Source: Bacillus velezensis (lineage in GTDB: Bacteria > Bacillota > Bacilli > Bacillales > Bacillaceae). Taken from it: a DNA stretch of 64,000 nt. The position numbers were made by a program, and so were the translations under genes. This document shows, piece by piece, positions 15,204-26,812 of this stretch. The notes under the pieces were generated by a model. The model had not been told where the DNA came from. It ran no database searches and was given only the letters and a program-made list of their open reading frames with translations. The stretch lies in the NCBI RefSeq assembly GCF_001461825.1, contig NZ_LLZC01000019.1, positions 462,947-526,946 on the forward strand, read 5' to 3'. How positions within the stretch are numbered: position 1 is the stretch's first letter; every line of letters starts with the position of its first letter.

Positions 15204-15803
15204 ATGAAAAATTGGAAAATGAGAGAAATTGTCGTCATGTCCGTCATCAGTGTAGTATTTGCTGTCATTTATTTAGTATCAACTCATGCAAGCAATATAG
15301 CGGCAGGGTTTTTCGGCCGGATGAGCTACGAACCGATTTACGGTATCTGGTTTATCGTCTCGGTAATTGCCGCGTACATTATTCAAAAACCGGGAGCGGC
15401 TCTTGTTTCTGAAATCATCGCCGCGTTTGTGGAGTGCTTACTCGGAAATCCGTCAGGACCGATGGTGATTCTGATCGGGATCGCACAGGGAATCGGTGCG
15501 GAAGCGGTCTTTTTTGCGACACGCTGGCGGATTTATACCCTGCCCGTGCTTCTTTTATCCGGTATGGGGTCTTCTGTGACGAGCTTCATTTATGACTTGT
15601 TCGTTTCCGGATACTCTGTTTTGAATCCGGGTTTATTAGCCGTCATGCTTCTTGTCCGTCTGATCTCAGGTGCGCTTCTTGCCGGCCTTCTCGGCAAAGC
15701 AATCAGTGATGCGCTGGCTTACACAGGGGTGCTGAACGGCATGGCGCTCGGAAAACAATTCAAGAAGAAAAAGAAACAGGTGAACCAAGATGCAGGCATC
15801 TGA
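15204..15803 (+). CDS. ykoE: YkoE, substrate-binding (S) component of thiamine-precursor ECF transporter
   Basis: The 199-residue protein has five to six membrane helices and belongs to the ECF S components. In the YkoEDC(F) system it is assigned to hydroxymethylpyrimidine/thiamine uptake on the basis of its TPP riboswitch. It contains IIAAFVECLLGNPSGPMVI near the middle. A GAAAGCAGGAG ribosome site precedes the ATG. It overlaps ykoD by 14 bases. In B. subtilis the operon begins with ykoF, which is missing here. Confidence 0.92.
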   Translation: MKNWKMREIVVMSVISVVFAVIYLVSTHASNIAAGFFGRMSYEPIYGIWFIVSVIAAYIIQKPGAALVSEIIAAFVECLLGNPSGPMVILIGIAQGIGAEAVFFATRWRIYTLPVLLLSGMGSSVTSFIYDLFVSGYSVLNPGLLAVMLLVRLISGALLAGLLGKAISDALAYTGVLNGMALGKQFKKKKKQVNQDAGI

Positions 15804-17427
15804 GCCCCTTCTATCGGCCGGCTGTCTTACCTTTTCTTATGATCAGGATGAAAAGCCGATTCTTCAAAACGTGTCCTTTCAGCTCCGCAAAGGAGAGCGG
15901 GCTTTATTACTCGGGCCGAGCGGATGCGGCAAAAGCTCGCTCGCTCTCTGTTTAAACGGTCTGTACCCGGAAGCATGCGATGGGGTTCAATCGGGAACCG
16001 TTTCTTTATACGGAACACCTCTTTCACATCTGACAGAACCCGCCGCCAGGTCCATCGGCGTCGTGTTTCAAGATCCGGACCAGCAGTTTTGCATGCTGAC
16101 GGTTGAAGATGAAATCGCCTTCGGCTTGGAAAATTTGCAATATACAAAAGAAGATATGGACGCAATCATCGATGACGTTTTAGAAAAATTAGAGATCACT
16201 CATCTGAAAACGCGAACGATCGCTTCGCTGTCAGGCGGTTCAAAACAAAAAGTGGCGCTTGCCTGTATCATTGCGATGGAACCGGAACTCATTATTTTGG
16301 ACGAACCGACGGCACAGCTTGATCCATATTCCGCACGTGAATTAGTGCGGCTGATCAAAGATCTACAAGCAAAAAAAGGCTTCGGCCTTCTCGTTATCGA
16401 ACATCAGCTTGATCATTGGGCGCCGTGGATGGACAGGACGATTGTCCTTGACGAAACGGGTCAGAAGGTGATGGACGGAGAGACGGACGTTATCTTTGAA
16501 ACAAAGATTGAAGAGCTGATGCAGCTCGGCATTCCGATTCCGCGTGTGATCTCTTTGCAGGAGCACGTCAGCATTCCTTTTACATTGTGTAAAGAAAAGC
16601 TGTTTCACGAACCTGTACCATCTCTCCCCGAATCCCGGCCCGCCGCGCTTTCGGCAGAAGACGCGCTGAACGTTCACGAGCTGTCATTCTCAAGAGGAGC
16701 AGACGTCATTTTTCAGGATGTGAGCTTTTCCGTAAAAAAAGGTTCAATCACCGCGATTGCCGGCCCTAACGGAACAGGAAAATCCACGCTCCTTTCTGCC
16801 GCGGCCAAGCTCATCCGTCCGCTGGGCGGAGACATCAAAATAGACGGCAGACCGATTGATTCCTATTCTGAAAAAGAGCTGCGGCGGCTGATCGGATATG
16901 TTTTCCAAAATCCTGAACACCAATTTGTCACAGATTCCGTCATTCAAGAGCTGATGTTCGGTTTTGAAAGCAGCAGAGCCGCAAAGGAGAAAGCTCTTCA
17001 GCTGTTAACCCGATTCGGCCTGAGACGCCATGCCTCACAGCATCCGTTTTCTTTAAGCCAAGGACAAAAACGCCGGCTCAGCGTCGCGACAATGCTTATG
17101 CACAATGTGAACGTTTTGATGCTTGATGAACCGACTTTCGGACAGGATGCCAAAACGGCGCGGGAGTGTATGCAAATGCTCCGTGAGATTCAAAAGGAAG
17201 GAACGGCTGTTTTGATGGTGACACACGATATGGAACTCGTCTCAGATTATGCCGACACGATCCTTGTGCTCTGCGGCACGAAACTGGTATTCCGGGGAAC
17301 TCCCGACGCTTTATTTTCTGATAACACCGGGATCGCCGAGCAAGCGCATTTGGCTTTGCCGCTGCGGTATGAATGGATGAAACACGACAGGAGGCGGAGA
17401 AATGAACTTGCGGCTGGAGGCTGTTAA
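15790..17427 (+). CDS. ykoD: YkoD, double ATP-binding protein of the ECF transporter
   Basis: This 545-residue protein is two fused ABC ATPase domains (EcfA-EcfA'). The first Walker A is GPSGCGKSS from residue 42, with the signature SLSGGSKQK and the Walker [10 protein letters not shown]. The second Walker A is GPNGTGKST near residue 324, with the signature SLSQGQKRR and the Walker B VLMLDEPT. It powers uptake through YkoE and YkoC. The start overlaps the ykoE end and the stop overlaps ykoC, so the three are tightly coupled. Confidence 0.95.
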   Translation: MQASEPLLSAGCLTFSYDQDEKPILQNVSFQLRKGERALLLGPSGCGKSSLALCLNGLYPEACDGVQSGTVSLYGTPLSHLTEPAARSIGVVFQDPDQQFCMLTVEDEIAFGLENLQYTKEDMDAIIDDVLEKLEITHLKTRTIASLSGGSKQKVALACIIAMEPELIILDEPTAQLDPYSARELVRLIKDLQAKKGFGLLVIEHQLDHWAPWMDRTIVLDETGQKVMDGETDVIFETKIEELMQLGIPIPRVISLQEHVSIPFTLCKEKLFHEPVPSLPESRPAALSAEDALNVHELSFSRGADVIFQDVSFSVKKGSITAIAGPNGTGKSTLLSAAAKLIRPLGGDIKIDGRPIDSYSEKELRRLIGYVFQNPEHQFVTDSVIQELMFGFESSRAAKEKALQLLTRFGLRRHASQHPFSLSQGQKRRLSVATMLMHNVNVLMLDEPTFGQDAKTARECMQMLREIQKEGTAVLMVTHDMELVSDYADTILVLCGTKLVFRGTPDALFSDNTGIAEQAHLALPLRYEWMKHDRRRRNELAAGGC

Positions 17428-18163
17428 CCCGTCAATAAAGGCGGCGGCTGTATTGTTATGCGTCATTATGCTGTCGTTTATTTATAATCCGTACACCCCT
17501 GCTTTGTTTTATATCATCATTGCAGGAGGCGTCCTCTCGGCGGGGCGTGTGCCGCTGAAAAAATGGCTGCTGTTCACGATTCCGTTTGTCATTCTGGCCT
17601 TCGGTTCTTTATGGACAGCCGCCGTATTCGGAAACGTCCCGACAACCGGAAGCAACCTGCTGTTTAAGCTCGGGCCGATTGCCGTCAACAGTGATAACGC
17701 GGCGCTCGGGATTTCTATCGCGTTTCGTATTTTATGTTTTTCCGCTTTGTCGATGATGTTTCTTTTCACAACCGATCCGATTCTGTTCATGCTCAGTCTG
17801 ATTCAGCAGTGTAAGCTGCCGCCCAAGCTTGCATATGGCGTTATCGCGGGGTTCCGGTTTCTCCCTCTTCTGAAAGATGAAATCCTGATCATCCGGCAGG
17901 CGCACAGAATCAGGGGCGCGGCGTCTGATTCCGGGCTGAAAGGAAAGCTCTCCGCCGTCAGGCGCTTCACCATTCCGCTATTGGCAGGCGCAATCAGAAA
18001 GGCGGAACGCACGGCGATCGCGATGGAATCTAAAGGCTTTACGGGGAGCCGAAACCGCACGTTTTACAGAACTGTTACCGTGCGCCGCGCCGACTGGTGC
18101 TTTTTCCTGCTCGTGCTTCTGTTATTCGGCGCAAGCTGGCTCATTTCATTGTTGTTTGTATAA
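17402..18163 (+). CDS. ykoC: YkoC, EcfT transmembrane coupling protein
   Basis: The 253-residue EcfT-type protein has about five membrane helices and the two coupling-helix motifs: an [12 protein letters not shown] segment near residue 163 and [15 protein letters not shown] near residue 199. These dock the ATPase YkoD to the S component YkoE. The ATG at 17402 follows AGGAGGCGGAGAA inside the end of ykoD, a 26-base overlap. It is the last gene of the thiamine-regulated operon. Confidence 0.94.
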   Translation: MNLRLEAVNPSIKAAAVLLCVIMLSFIYNPYTPALFYIIIAGGVLSAGRVPLKKWLLFTIPFVILAFGSLWTAAVFGNVPTTGSNLLFKLGPIAVNSDNAALGISIAFRILCFSALSMMFLFTTDPILFMLSLIQQCKLPPKLAYGVIAGFRFLPLLKDEILIIRQAHRIRGAASDSGLKGKLSAVRRFTIPLLAGAIRKAERTAIAMESKGFTGSRNRTFYRTVTVRRADWCFFLLVLLLFGASWLISLLFV

Positions 18164-18203
18164 AAACAGGCCGCCGGAGTGATTCGGCAGCCTGTTTTGT
18201 TAT
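18164..18203. terminator. Bidirectional terminator between ykoC and rsbRB
   Basis: AAAACAGGC/GCCTGTTTT, with further pairing toward the loop, lies between two convergent genes. Confidence 0.85.
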
Positions 18204-18208
18204 GTATG

Positions 18209-19042
18209 TTATTGGTGATAATTGAGAGCCTGAGCGAGATTGGACTTGATCGTAATATCTGAGAAATTAATGCCGAGCTGTACGGCGGTTTGAGCGATTT
18301 CCGGCCTGATTCCGGATAAAGTGGACGTGACGCCGATCAATTTCAGCGCCTCAACTAATTTAAAAATCTGATGCGCCACCATCGTATCGACAACCACTAC
18401 ACCCGACAGGTCAATAAACAGATGTTCAATCAGCCGTTTTGCACATGTGCTCAGCGTATTTTCAAGAATGAATTTGGCGCGCTCCGTGTCAATATCGCCG
18501 ACAAGCGGCAGCAGCGCCGTCCGTTTGCTCAGCGTGATAACCGGCGAGCTTAACTCCAAAATCATTTCTCTTTGCGCGTTCAGCTGCATTTTCGAGTTAT
18601 GCTCGGCATGATCGACAAACGTGTAAATCGTAAAATCAAATACTCGTACAATTAAATTCTCCCATTTCTTCCTTTCTCCCTCTGCAAACGAAGATTCATG
18701 TTTATCGGCAAACGCATCATAATAACTGATGTATAGCCTCCGGTTTCTCATGAATTCACGGACCACATACTGGACGGGTGTATCCAGATGCTTCTGGTCT
18801 TTCGCGAGCTCAATCACCCACTGCTCGAACTCTTCTAAAAATTCTTTTTCCGGCATGATATACATTTTATTAATATGCCGGTAAAATTCTTTATCCTGCT
18901 CCGTCAGTTCTTCTGTGATGACAGGATTTGCCAAAGAATAAACCGAATTCGGGTCCGAATCTTCCATCGTTTCGATCCACTCTTTCGCAATTTGATCCGC
19001 TTGTTCTGTAAAATAGTCGTATAATGCTTCATTTATCTTCAT
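18209..19042 (-). CDS. rsbRB: RsbRB, stressosome co-antagonist (YkoB)
   Basis: The 277-residue protein is an RsbR paralogue of the stressosome, the complex that relays environmental stress to SigB through RsbT. It has an N-terminal non-haem globin-like sensor domain (residues 1-135) and a C-terminal STAS domain from about 150. The STAS phospho-acceptor regions are DLSGVVVVDT and TSTLSGIRPEIAQ. In B. subtilis rsbRB lies at this place next to the ykoC end and ispA. Confidence 0.92.
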   Translation of the reverse strand: MKINEALYDYFTEQADQIAKEWIETMEDSDPNSVYSLANPVITEELTEQDKEFYRHINKMYIMPEKEFLEEFEQWVIELAKDQKHLDTPVQYVVREFMRNRRLYISYYDAFADKHESSFAEGERKKWENLIVRVFDFTIYTFVDHAEHNSKMQLNAQREMILELSSPVITLSKRTALLPLVGDIDTERAKFILENTLSTCAKRLIEHLFIDLSGVVVVDTMVAHQIFKLVEALKLIGVTSTLSGIRPEIAQTAVQLGINFSDITIKSNLAQALNYHQ

Positions 19043-19261
19043 ATCTCTTCTCCTTTCCCATTTCCAATTATAGCGTCAGCGGGTCATGAATGAAAATAAA
19101 AGCTGTTAAACTATCCATTTATTTGAAATTTTTTAGTGCAATAGATTACGCCTTTTTTATGAAAATGCTTCAAATGACTCTTTCCGGCCGGCATGCTCTG
19201 CCATAAAATAGTAGCAACACCCTTGTATCCACTCGCAAGCATAAAAAAGGAGGGCTTTTTT

Positions 19262-20221
19262 ATGAATGGTGAAATGCATTTGATTCCTTATGTCACGGAT
19301 GAACAGATCATGGATGTGAACGAGCTTCCAGAGGGTATTAAAGTGATTAAGGCGCCAGAGTTGTGGGCAAAAGGGTTTAAAGGCAAGGATATTAAAATCG
19401 CGGTGCTTGACACAGGCTGCGACATCAATCATCCTGATTTGAAAGACCGGATTGTCGGCGGGAAAAACTTCACCGATGATGACGGAGGCAAAGAAGACGC
19501 GATTTCCGATTATAACGGACACGGGACACACGTTTCCGGAACGATTGCCGCCAATGATTCAAACGGCGGAATTTCGGGTGTTGCGCCGGAAGCAAGCCTT
19601 TTAATCGTTAAAGTTCTCGGCGGGAAAAACGGCAGCGGCAAATACGAATGGATCATTAACGGCATCAACTACGCCGTTGAACAAAAGGCCGATATCATTT
19701 CCATGTCACTCGGCGGGCCAAGCGATGTGCCTGAATTGAAAGAAGCCGTCGCAAATGCGGTAAAAAGCGGTGTTCTGGTCGTTTGCGCGGCAGGAAACGA
19801 AGGCGACGGAGACGAGCGTACAGAGGAACTGTCGTATCCGGCCGCTTACAACGAAGTGATCGCAGTCGGATCAGTCTCAATCGCCCGTAAATCGTCTGAA
19901 TTTTCAAACGCCAATAAAGAGATTGACCTGGTGGCTCCGGGAGAAAATATTCTCTCCACCCTTCCCAACCATAAATACGGGAAGCTGACGGGCACTTCAA
20001 TGGCCGCCCCGCATGTGAGTGGAGCGCTTGCCTTAATAAAAGGGCTTGAACAGGACGCGTTTCAGCGGACGCTTTCTGAGGCTGAAGTCTACGCCCAGCT
20101 CGTGCGGCGGACCCTTCCTTTGGACATCGCCAAAACATTGGCCGGGAACGGGTTTCTGTATTTAGACGCGCCTGAAGTGCTGATGGAAAGAGCCGAACAG
20201 GCACAGCTGCTGTCTTTCTGA
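19262..20221 (+). CDS. ispA: Major intracellular serine protease IspA
   Basis: The 319-residue enzyme is a subtilisin of the intracellular group, with no signal peptide. The short N-terminal extension containing LIPY (residues 7-10) blocks the active site until processed. The triad is D50 (DTGCD), H87 (HGTHVSG) and S246 (GTSMAAPH). It degrades cytosolic proteins in stationary phase. The ATG at 19262 follows AAAAAAGGAGGGC; the earlier in-frame start at 19193 has no ribosome site. Confidence 0.96.
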   Translation: MNGEMHLIPYVTDEQIMDVNELPEGIKVIKAPELWAKGFKGKDIKIAVLDTGCDINHPDLKDRIVGGKNFTDDDGGKEDAISDYNGHGTHVSGTIAANDSNGGISGVAPEASLLIVKVLGGKNGSGKYEWIINGINYAVEQKADIISMSLGGPSDVPELKEAVANAVKSGVLVVCAAGNEGDGDERTEELSYPAAYNEVIAVGSVSIARKSSEFSNANKEIDLVAPGENILSTLPNHKYGKLTGTSMAAPHVSGALALIKGLEQDAFQRTLSEAEVYAQLVRRTLPLDIAKTLAGNGFLYLDAPEVLMERAEQAQLLSF

Positions 20222-20287
20222 TATTTTTCTCATATAATGAATGGTCAGCTTGTCACATCACCAATTTTTAAAATGTGAGATTTTCTA

Positions 20288-20317
20288 TTGACAGTGATCT
20301 GAATAAGCTGATAAGAT
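20288..20317 (+). promoter_or_regulatory. SigA promoter of the metE leader
   Basis: TTGACA (20288-20293) and TAAGAT (20312-20317) are 18 bases apart, ahead of the SAM riboswitch. Confidence 0.75.
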
Positions 20318-20360
20318 AACCAACAAATGATGTAACTTTTCAAAAAAATTGAAATACTTT

Positions 20361-20569
20361 CTCTTATCGAGAGTTGGGCGAGGGATTGGCCTTTTGACCC
20401 CAACAGCAACCGACCGTAATTCCATTGTGAAATGGGGCGCGTGATTTTTGCGCCGAGACGACTGTCTCATAAGGCACGGTGCTAATTCCATCAGACGTGA
20501 TCTGAGAGATGAGAGAGGCTTACATTTTGAAGTTAAAGCCTCTTTCTCTCATGAGAAAGGGGCTTTTTT
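20361..20569 (+). ncRNA. SAM-I riboswitch (S-box) with terminator, ahead of metE
   Basis: The aptamer runs 20361-20515, closed by CTCTTATC/GATGAGAG. It has the S-box blocks CGAGAGTTGGGCGAGGGA, GGCCTTTTGACCCC, CAGCAACC and AAGGCACGGTGCTAATTCC. A terminator AAGCCTCTTTCTC/GAGAAAGGGGCTT with a T-run follows at 20536-20569. High SAM should stop metE transcription. Confidence 0.97.
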
Positions 20570-20598
20570 GTTACATCTCACTTAAAGGAGGAAACTTA

Positions 20599-22887
20599 AT
20601 GACAACAATCAAAACTTCGAACCTCGGTTTTCCGAGAATCGGCTTGAACAGAGAATGGAAAAAAGCGCTTGAGGCTTATTGGAAAGGAAACACTGACAAA
20701 GAAACGTTTCTTAAAGAACTTGACGGTTTATTCTTATCAGCTGTCAAAACACAGCTTGACCAACATATCGATATCGTGCCGGTCTCTGATTTCACCCATT
20801 ATGACCATATGCTTGATACAGCCGTCAGCTTTAACTGGATTCCGGAAAGATTCCGCAGCATCACGGATCCCGTTGATACATACTTTGCGATTGCCCGCGG
20901 TGTAAAAGACGCCGTTTCCAGTGAAATGACGAAATGGTTTAATACCAACTACCATTACATCGTTCCTGAATATGACGAAAGCATTGAATTCCGTCTGACG
21001 AGAAACAAACAGCTTGATGACTACCGCCGGATCAAAGAAGAATTCGGAGCGGAAACGAAACCTGTCATTGTCGGTCCGTACACATTTGTCACGCTTGCGA
21101 AAGGATACGAAGAATCAGAAGCGAAAGCGATTCAAAAACGCCTTGTTCCTCTTTATGTGCAGCTGCTGAAAGAGCTTGAAGCTGAAGGCGTCAAATGGGT
21201 TCAGATCGATGAGCCGGCCCTTGTGACAGCTTCTTCTGAAGACGTCCGTGCCGCCAAAGACCTCTATGAAGCGATCACAAAAGAGCTTTCAGGACTGAAT
21301 GTTCTCCTGCAGACATACTTTGATTCGGTTGATGCATATGAAGAACTCGTTTCTTATCCCGTACAGGGAATCGGGCTTGACTTCGTGCATGATAAAGGCA
21401 GAAACCTTGAGCAGCTGAAAAAGCACGGCTTCCCGAAAGATAAAGTGCTGGCAGCCGGTGTGATCGACGGCCGCAACATTTGGAAAATCGATGTTGAAGA
21501 ACGCCTTGATGCGGCTCTGGATATCCTCAGCCATGCTGACGTTGAGGAGTTATGGATTCAGCCTTCAAGCAGCCTTCTGCACGTGCCGGTGGCAAAACAC
21601 CCTGACGAGCATCTTGAAAAGGATTTGCTGAACGGCCTGTCATACGCTAAAGAAAAACTGGCGGAACTCGGCGTCTTAAAAGAAGGGCTTCTGTCCGGCA
21701 AAGCGGCCGTCAGTGAGCAGATCGAAGAGTCAAAAGCGGCACTTAAGGCTTTAAAAGCATTCGCAACAGGAGCGAACTCAGCTCAAAAAGAAGAGCTGAA
21801 TCAGCTGACGGAAAAAGATTTCTCCCGTCCGGCAAGCTTTGAAGAACGATTGGCGCTGCAAAATGAATCACTCGGTCTTCCCCTTCTGCCGACGACGACA
21901 ATCGGAAGCTTCCCTCAATCTGCCGAGGTGCGGAGCGCACGGCAAAAATGGCGGAAAAAAGATTGGACGGATGAACAGTACCAAGCCTTTATTAATGCGG
22001 AAACGAAGCGCTGGGTTGACATTCAGGAAGAAATCGGCTTAGACGTGCTCGTTCACGGAGAATTTGAGCGGACGGACATGGTGGAATACTTCGGTGAAAA
22101 ACTGGCCGGATTCGCCTTTACGAAATATGCATGGGTGCAGTCTTACGGTTCACGCTGCGTACGTCCGCCTGTCATTTTCGGAGATGTCGAATTTATCGAA
22201 CCGATGACGGTAAAAGATACGGTCTACGCCCAATCGCTGACGGAAAAACACATGAAAGGCATGCTGACGGGACCTGTCACCATCTTAAACTGGTCATTCC
22301 CGCGTGTGGATATTTCAAGAAAAGAAATCGCCTTCCAGATCGGGCTTGCCCTCAGAAAAGAAGTAAAAGCGCTTGAAGATGCCGGTATCCAAATTATCCA
22401 AGTGGATGAACCCGCGCTCCGCGAAGGACTGCCGTTAAAAACGCAGGATTGGGATGAATATTTAACTTGGGCCGCAGAAGCATTCCGGTTAACGACGTCT
22501 TCTGTGCAAAATGAGACGCAGATTCATACGCATATGTGTTACAGCAACTTTGAAGATATCGTAGATACGATCAATGATCTTGACGCGGATGTCATTACAA
22601 TCGAACACAGCAGAAGCCACGGAGGATTTTTAGAATACTTGAAAGAACATCCTTACGTGAAAGGCCTCGGACTCGGTGTATACGACATTCACAGCCCGCG
22701 TGTGCCGGCAACTGAAGAAATCTATCAAATTATTGATGACGCGCTTGAAGTGTGTCCGACTGACCGCTTCTGGGTAAACCCGGACTGCGGACTGAAAACA
22801 AGACAGCAGGAAGAAACCGTTGCGGCATTAAAAAATATGGTCGACGCCGCGAAACAGGCACGAAAAAAACAAGCTCAGCTTGTATAA
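20599..22887 (+). CDS. metE: Cobalamin-independent methionine synthase MetE
   Basis: The 762-residue zinc enzyme transfers the methyl group of 5-methyltetrahydropteroyltriglutamate to homocysteine, the last step of methionine synthesis. Two beta-barrel halves are visible: the N-terminal one starts [10 protein letters not shown] and the catalytic one starts TTIGSFPQ near residue 433. Zinc ligands are in HTHMCYSNF and in NPDCGLKTR near the C-terminus. ATG 20599 follows AAAGGAGGAAACTTA. The SAM riboswitch upstream gives feedback control. Confidence 0.97.
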   Translation: MTTIKTSNLGFPRIGLNREWKKALEAYWKGNTDKETFLKELDGLFLSAVKTQLDQHIDIVPVSDFTHYDHMLDTAVSFNWIPERFRSITDPVDTYFAIARGVKDAVSSEMTKWFNTNYHYIVPEYDESIEFRLTRNKQLDDYRRIKEEFGAETKPVIVGPYTFVTLAKGYEESEAKAIQKRLVPLYVQLLKELEAEGVKWVQIDEPALVTASSEDVRAAKDLYEAITKELSGLNVLLQTYFDSVDAYEELVSYPVQGIGLDFVHDKGRNLEQLKKHGFPKDKVLAAGVIDGRNIWKIDVEERLDAALDILSHADVEELWIQPSSSLLHVPVAKHPDEHLEKDLLNGLSYAKEKLAELGVLKEGLLSGKAAVSEQIEESKAALKALKAFATGANSAQKEELNQLTEKDFSRPASFEERLALQNESLGLPLLPTTTIGSFPQSAEVRSARQKWRKKDWTDEQYQAFINAETKRWVDIQEEIGLDVLVHGEFERTDMVEYFGEKLAGFAFTKYAWVQSYGSRCVRPPVIFGDVEFIEPMTVKDTVYAQSLTEKHMKGMLTGPVTILNWSFPRVDISRKEIAFQIGLALRKEVKALEDAGIQIIQVDEPALREGLPLKTQDWDEYLTWAAEAFRLTTSSVQNETQIHTHMCYSNFEDIVDTINDLDADVITIEHSRSHGGFLEYLKEHPYVKGLGLGVYDIHSPRVPATEEIYQIIDDALEVCPTDRFWVNPDCGLKTRQQEETVAALKNMVDAAKQARKKQAQLV

Positions 22888-22888
22888 T

Positions 22889-22927
22889 GAAAACAGCCAT
22901 CCGCAAATCGCGGGTGGCTGTTTTTTC
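22889..22927. terminator. Bidirectional terminator between metE and the yeiL-like gene
   Basis: AAAACAGCCA/TGGCTGTTTT with a GC-rich loop lies between the two convergent stops. Confidence 0.88.
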
Positions 22928-22935
22928 TGGGCGTG

Positions 22936-23607
22936 CTACTTATTCTTCAGCGCTTCTGCAAGTTCATATAATGAATCATGCTGCTTAATTTGATAGCCCC
23001 GCCCTTCTTTTTGCAAATACCCTTTTTGGCAGAATTGCGTCAGCACATGCAAGAGATGACGGTAAGATACACCCAAATAATCACAGACCGTTACGTGCTT
23101 CTCTTTATAAACCCCTTCATAAGCCGTCTGCAAAATAAAATCAGCAAGCCGGTTTTCAAGCGGGAACGCCAGACTTTGTGAATATTTCGAAGCCATAAGC
23201 GTTGCCTTAGCACTTAAAAACTTAGCCAACTCACGCAGGAATTTCGCATCCTGCAGCAATTGCGCGCGGCAGCGGTAAATAGGCAGAGCAAAACAAACAG
23301 TCTTCGCTGAGGCTTGAATTCCTTTTGTGTAATACACTTCATGTAATAGTTCCATCTCTCCGATGTAATCATTTTTGTTGATAAAATTAATTAAAGAAAC
23401 TTTCCCGTTTTGATGGGTTACATATATTTTCGCTTTTCCTTCAATCACGTAAAACAGGAAGTCAGGCCTCCTGCCCTCTTGAATCATCCATTCGTCCCGC
23501 TCATATTCGTGCACTTCCATAAACTTTTCAGCGGGGAAAGAGAATAAATGCGCGATTGAGTGTTTTTCTAACTGATGCCGCTTTTTCTCGCCTTTATAAA
23601 TTTCCAT
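22936..23607 (-). CDS. YeiL-like Crp/Fnr-family regulator
   Basis: The 223-residue protein has a cyclic-nucleotide-binding-type beta-barrel (residues 20-125, including YVIEGKAKIYVTHQNGK) and a C-terminal winged helix. The helix-turn-helix is VTVCDYLGVSYRHLLHVLTQ, near residue 170. The layout resembles E. coli YeiL. It is divergent from an MFS gene, with a perfect 20-bp palindrome in the shared promoter region, so it probably controls that transporter and itself. The effector is not visible. The gene is absent at this place in B. subtilis 168 and marks the start of an accessory block. Confidence 0.82.
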   Translation of the reverse strand: MEIYKGEKKRHQLEKHSIAHLFSFPAEKFMEVHEYERDEWMIQEGRRPDFLFYVIEGKAKIYVTHQNGKVSLINFINKNDYIGEMELLHEVYYTKGIQASAKTVCFALPIYRCRAQLLQDAKFLRELAKFLSAKATLMASKYSQSLAFPLENRLADFILQTAYEGVYKEKHVTVCDYLGVSYRHLLHVLTQFCQKGYLQKEGRGYQIKQHDSLYELAEALKNK

Positions 23608-23620
23608 CGTCCACCCCAAA

Positions 23621-23640
23621 AATATGAGATATCTCATATT
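23621..23640. promoter_or_regulatory. Perfect 20-bp palindrome, likely operator
   Basis: AATATGAGATATCTCATATT is its own reverse complement and lies between the divergent Crp-type gene and the MFS gene. The half-site spacing is like that of Crp-family operators. Confidence 0.75.
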
Positions 23641-23688
23641 GTCTTTATGTCTTTACATGATAACATGCCAATTAAAGGAGGAACGGGA

Positions 23689-24873
23689 ATGAAAGCATAT
23701 CGCTGGATGAGTCTGCATTTTTTTAGTTTTTTTATGACATGGGGTGTTTTTCTGCCCTATTGGACGGGATGGATGGTGCATATAAAAGGGGTTTCCGTAT
23801 CCGAAGCCAGTTTCATTATGAGCCTGGGCTTGGCGGCAAGAGGGATTTCCACATTATTTTTCTTCCCTTATTTATCAGGAAAATTCAGCAGCAAAGCCTT
23901 ATTAAACGGCGCCAGAATCGGGACGCTTCTCGCACTTTTATGTTATATTCCCGCTGATTCTTTTCAAAGCCTGCTTCTTGTCACATTAGTGCTGCATGTG
24001 TTCTACCCTGCTTTAATGCCTGCTTTAGACAGCGCTTGCGGCGTCCTTGTACAGCATAACGAATTAAAGGCTTATGGGACAAGCCGCCAGTGGGGGTCCG
24101 CGGGTTTTGTTTCAGCCGGCGTCATCCTGTCCGTCTTTACAGGTATATTCGGAGATCAAGCGATTTTATGGGCACTGCTTTTGGGCACCCTGATATTCGC
24201 ATGCCTCAGCTTTATGCATGCACCAGCTGTTCTCTCGAAACGGCCGGAAACAGACCGCGCAAGAAAAGAGGGTATGTTTGCCTTATTCCGCATCAAATAT
24301 TTCGGTCTGGTGCTCGCAATCGTTATCTTACTGCAGGCGGCACATGCATCTTACTACAATTACGGTTATCTCTTTTTGCAGGAAATCGATGCGCCCGCAT
24401 ATGCCATCGGAATCATCATCAACATCGCCGTTATCGCGGAGATTATCTTCTTTGCAATCGCTGACCGATACTTTCATCAATTTACGGCAGGCTCTTTGCT
24501 CGCCTTGGCGGCGCTTGGTGCTACCGTACGCTGGATACTCGTATTTGCCTTTCCGCATATCATCATTTTCTGTATTGCGCAGACGCTGCATGCCTGTTCA
24601 TTCGCTATGGGACACTATGCATTTATGAAATACTTAATTAAAAATATTTCACCGGCGCAAATCCCGAAAGCCCAAGGCATATATTCAGCGCTTGCTCTCA
24701 GCTGGAGCACTGCGGTATTTACTATTTTCGGAGGTTTTTTATATGAAATTGAACCCCGGTATGCCTTTATCGGAATGATTGTTTGTACGATACCATCCAT
24801 GCTTCTCGCCCTTTTATACAGAAAACTTGAAATGAAAAAGAGAGTTTTTGCAGGAAACGCTCAAGATATGTAG
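23689..24873 (+). CDS. MFS transporter, HcaT-like
   Basis: The 394-residue protein has about 12 membrane helices and looks like the MFS group that includes phenylpropionate (HcaT) and nucleoside (NupG) transporters, with MSLHFFSFFMTWGVFLPYW at the N-terminus. ATG 23689 follows AAAGGAGGAACGGGA. Its partner is the divergent Crp-type regulator. The substrate cannot be read from the sequence; an aromatic acid or a nucleoside is possible. Confidence 0.82.
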   Translation: MKAYRWMSLHFFSFFMTWGVFLPYWTGWMVHIKGVSVSEASFIMSLGLAARGISTLFFFPYLSGKFSSKALLNGARIGTLLALLCYIPADSFQSLLLVTLVLHVFYPALMPALDSACGVLVQHNELKAYGTSRQWGSAGFVSAGVILSVFTGIFGDQAILWALLLGTLIFACLSFMHAPAVLSKRPETDRARKEGMFALFRIKYFGLVLAIVILLQAAHASYYNYGYLFLQEIDAPAYAIGIIINIAVIAEIIFFAIADRYFHQFTAGSLLALAALGATVRWILVFAFPHIIIFCIAQTLHACSFAMGHYAFMKYLIKNISPAQIPKAQGIYSALALSWSTAVFTIFGGFLYEIEPRYAFIGMIVCTIPSMLLALLYRKLEMKKRVFAGNAQDM

Positions 24874-24957
24874 CCATCGCTTTATAGACGATCACATGTC
24901 CCGCTGTCATTTTGACCGATTTGCGAATGCTGTGCGATGTATTTTCTCTATATTTAA

Positions 24958-26763
<1,806 letters not shown>

Positions 26764-26769
26764 TGGAAC

Positions 26770-26812
26770 ATGCAAAAAAAAGGATCAGGCGTTTGTCCGC
26801 TGATCCTTTTTT
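26770..26812. terminator. Bidirectional terminator between the collagen gene and the glycosyltransferase
   Basis: AAAAAAAGGATCAG/CTGATCCTTTTTT forms a stem that overlaps the end of the glycosyltransferase gene. Confidence 0.88.
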
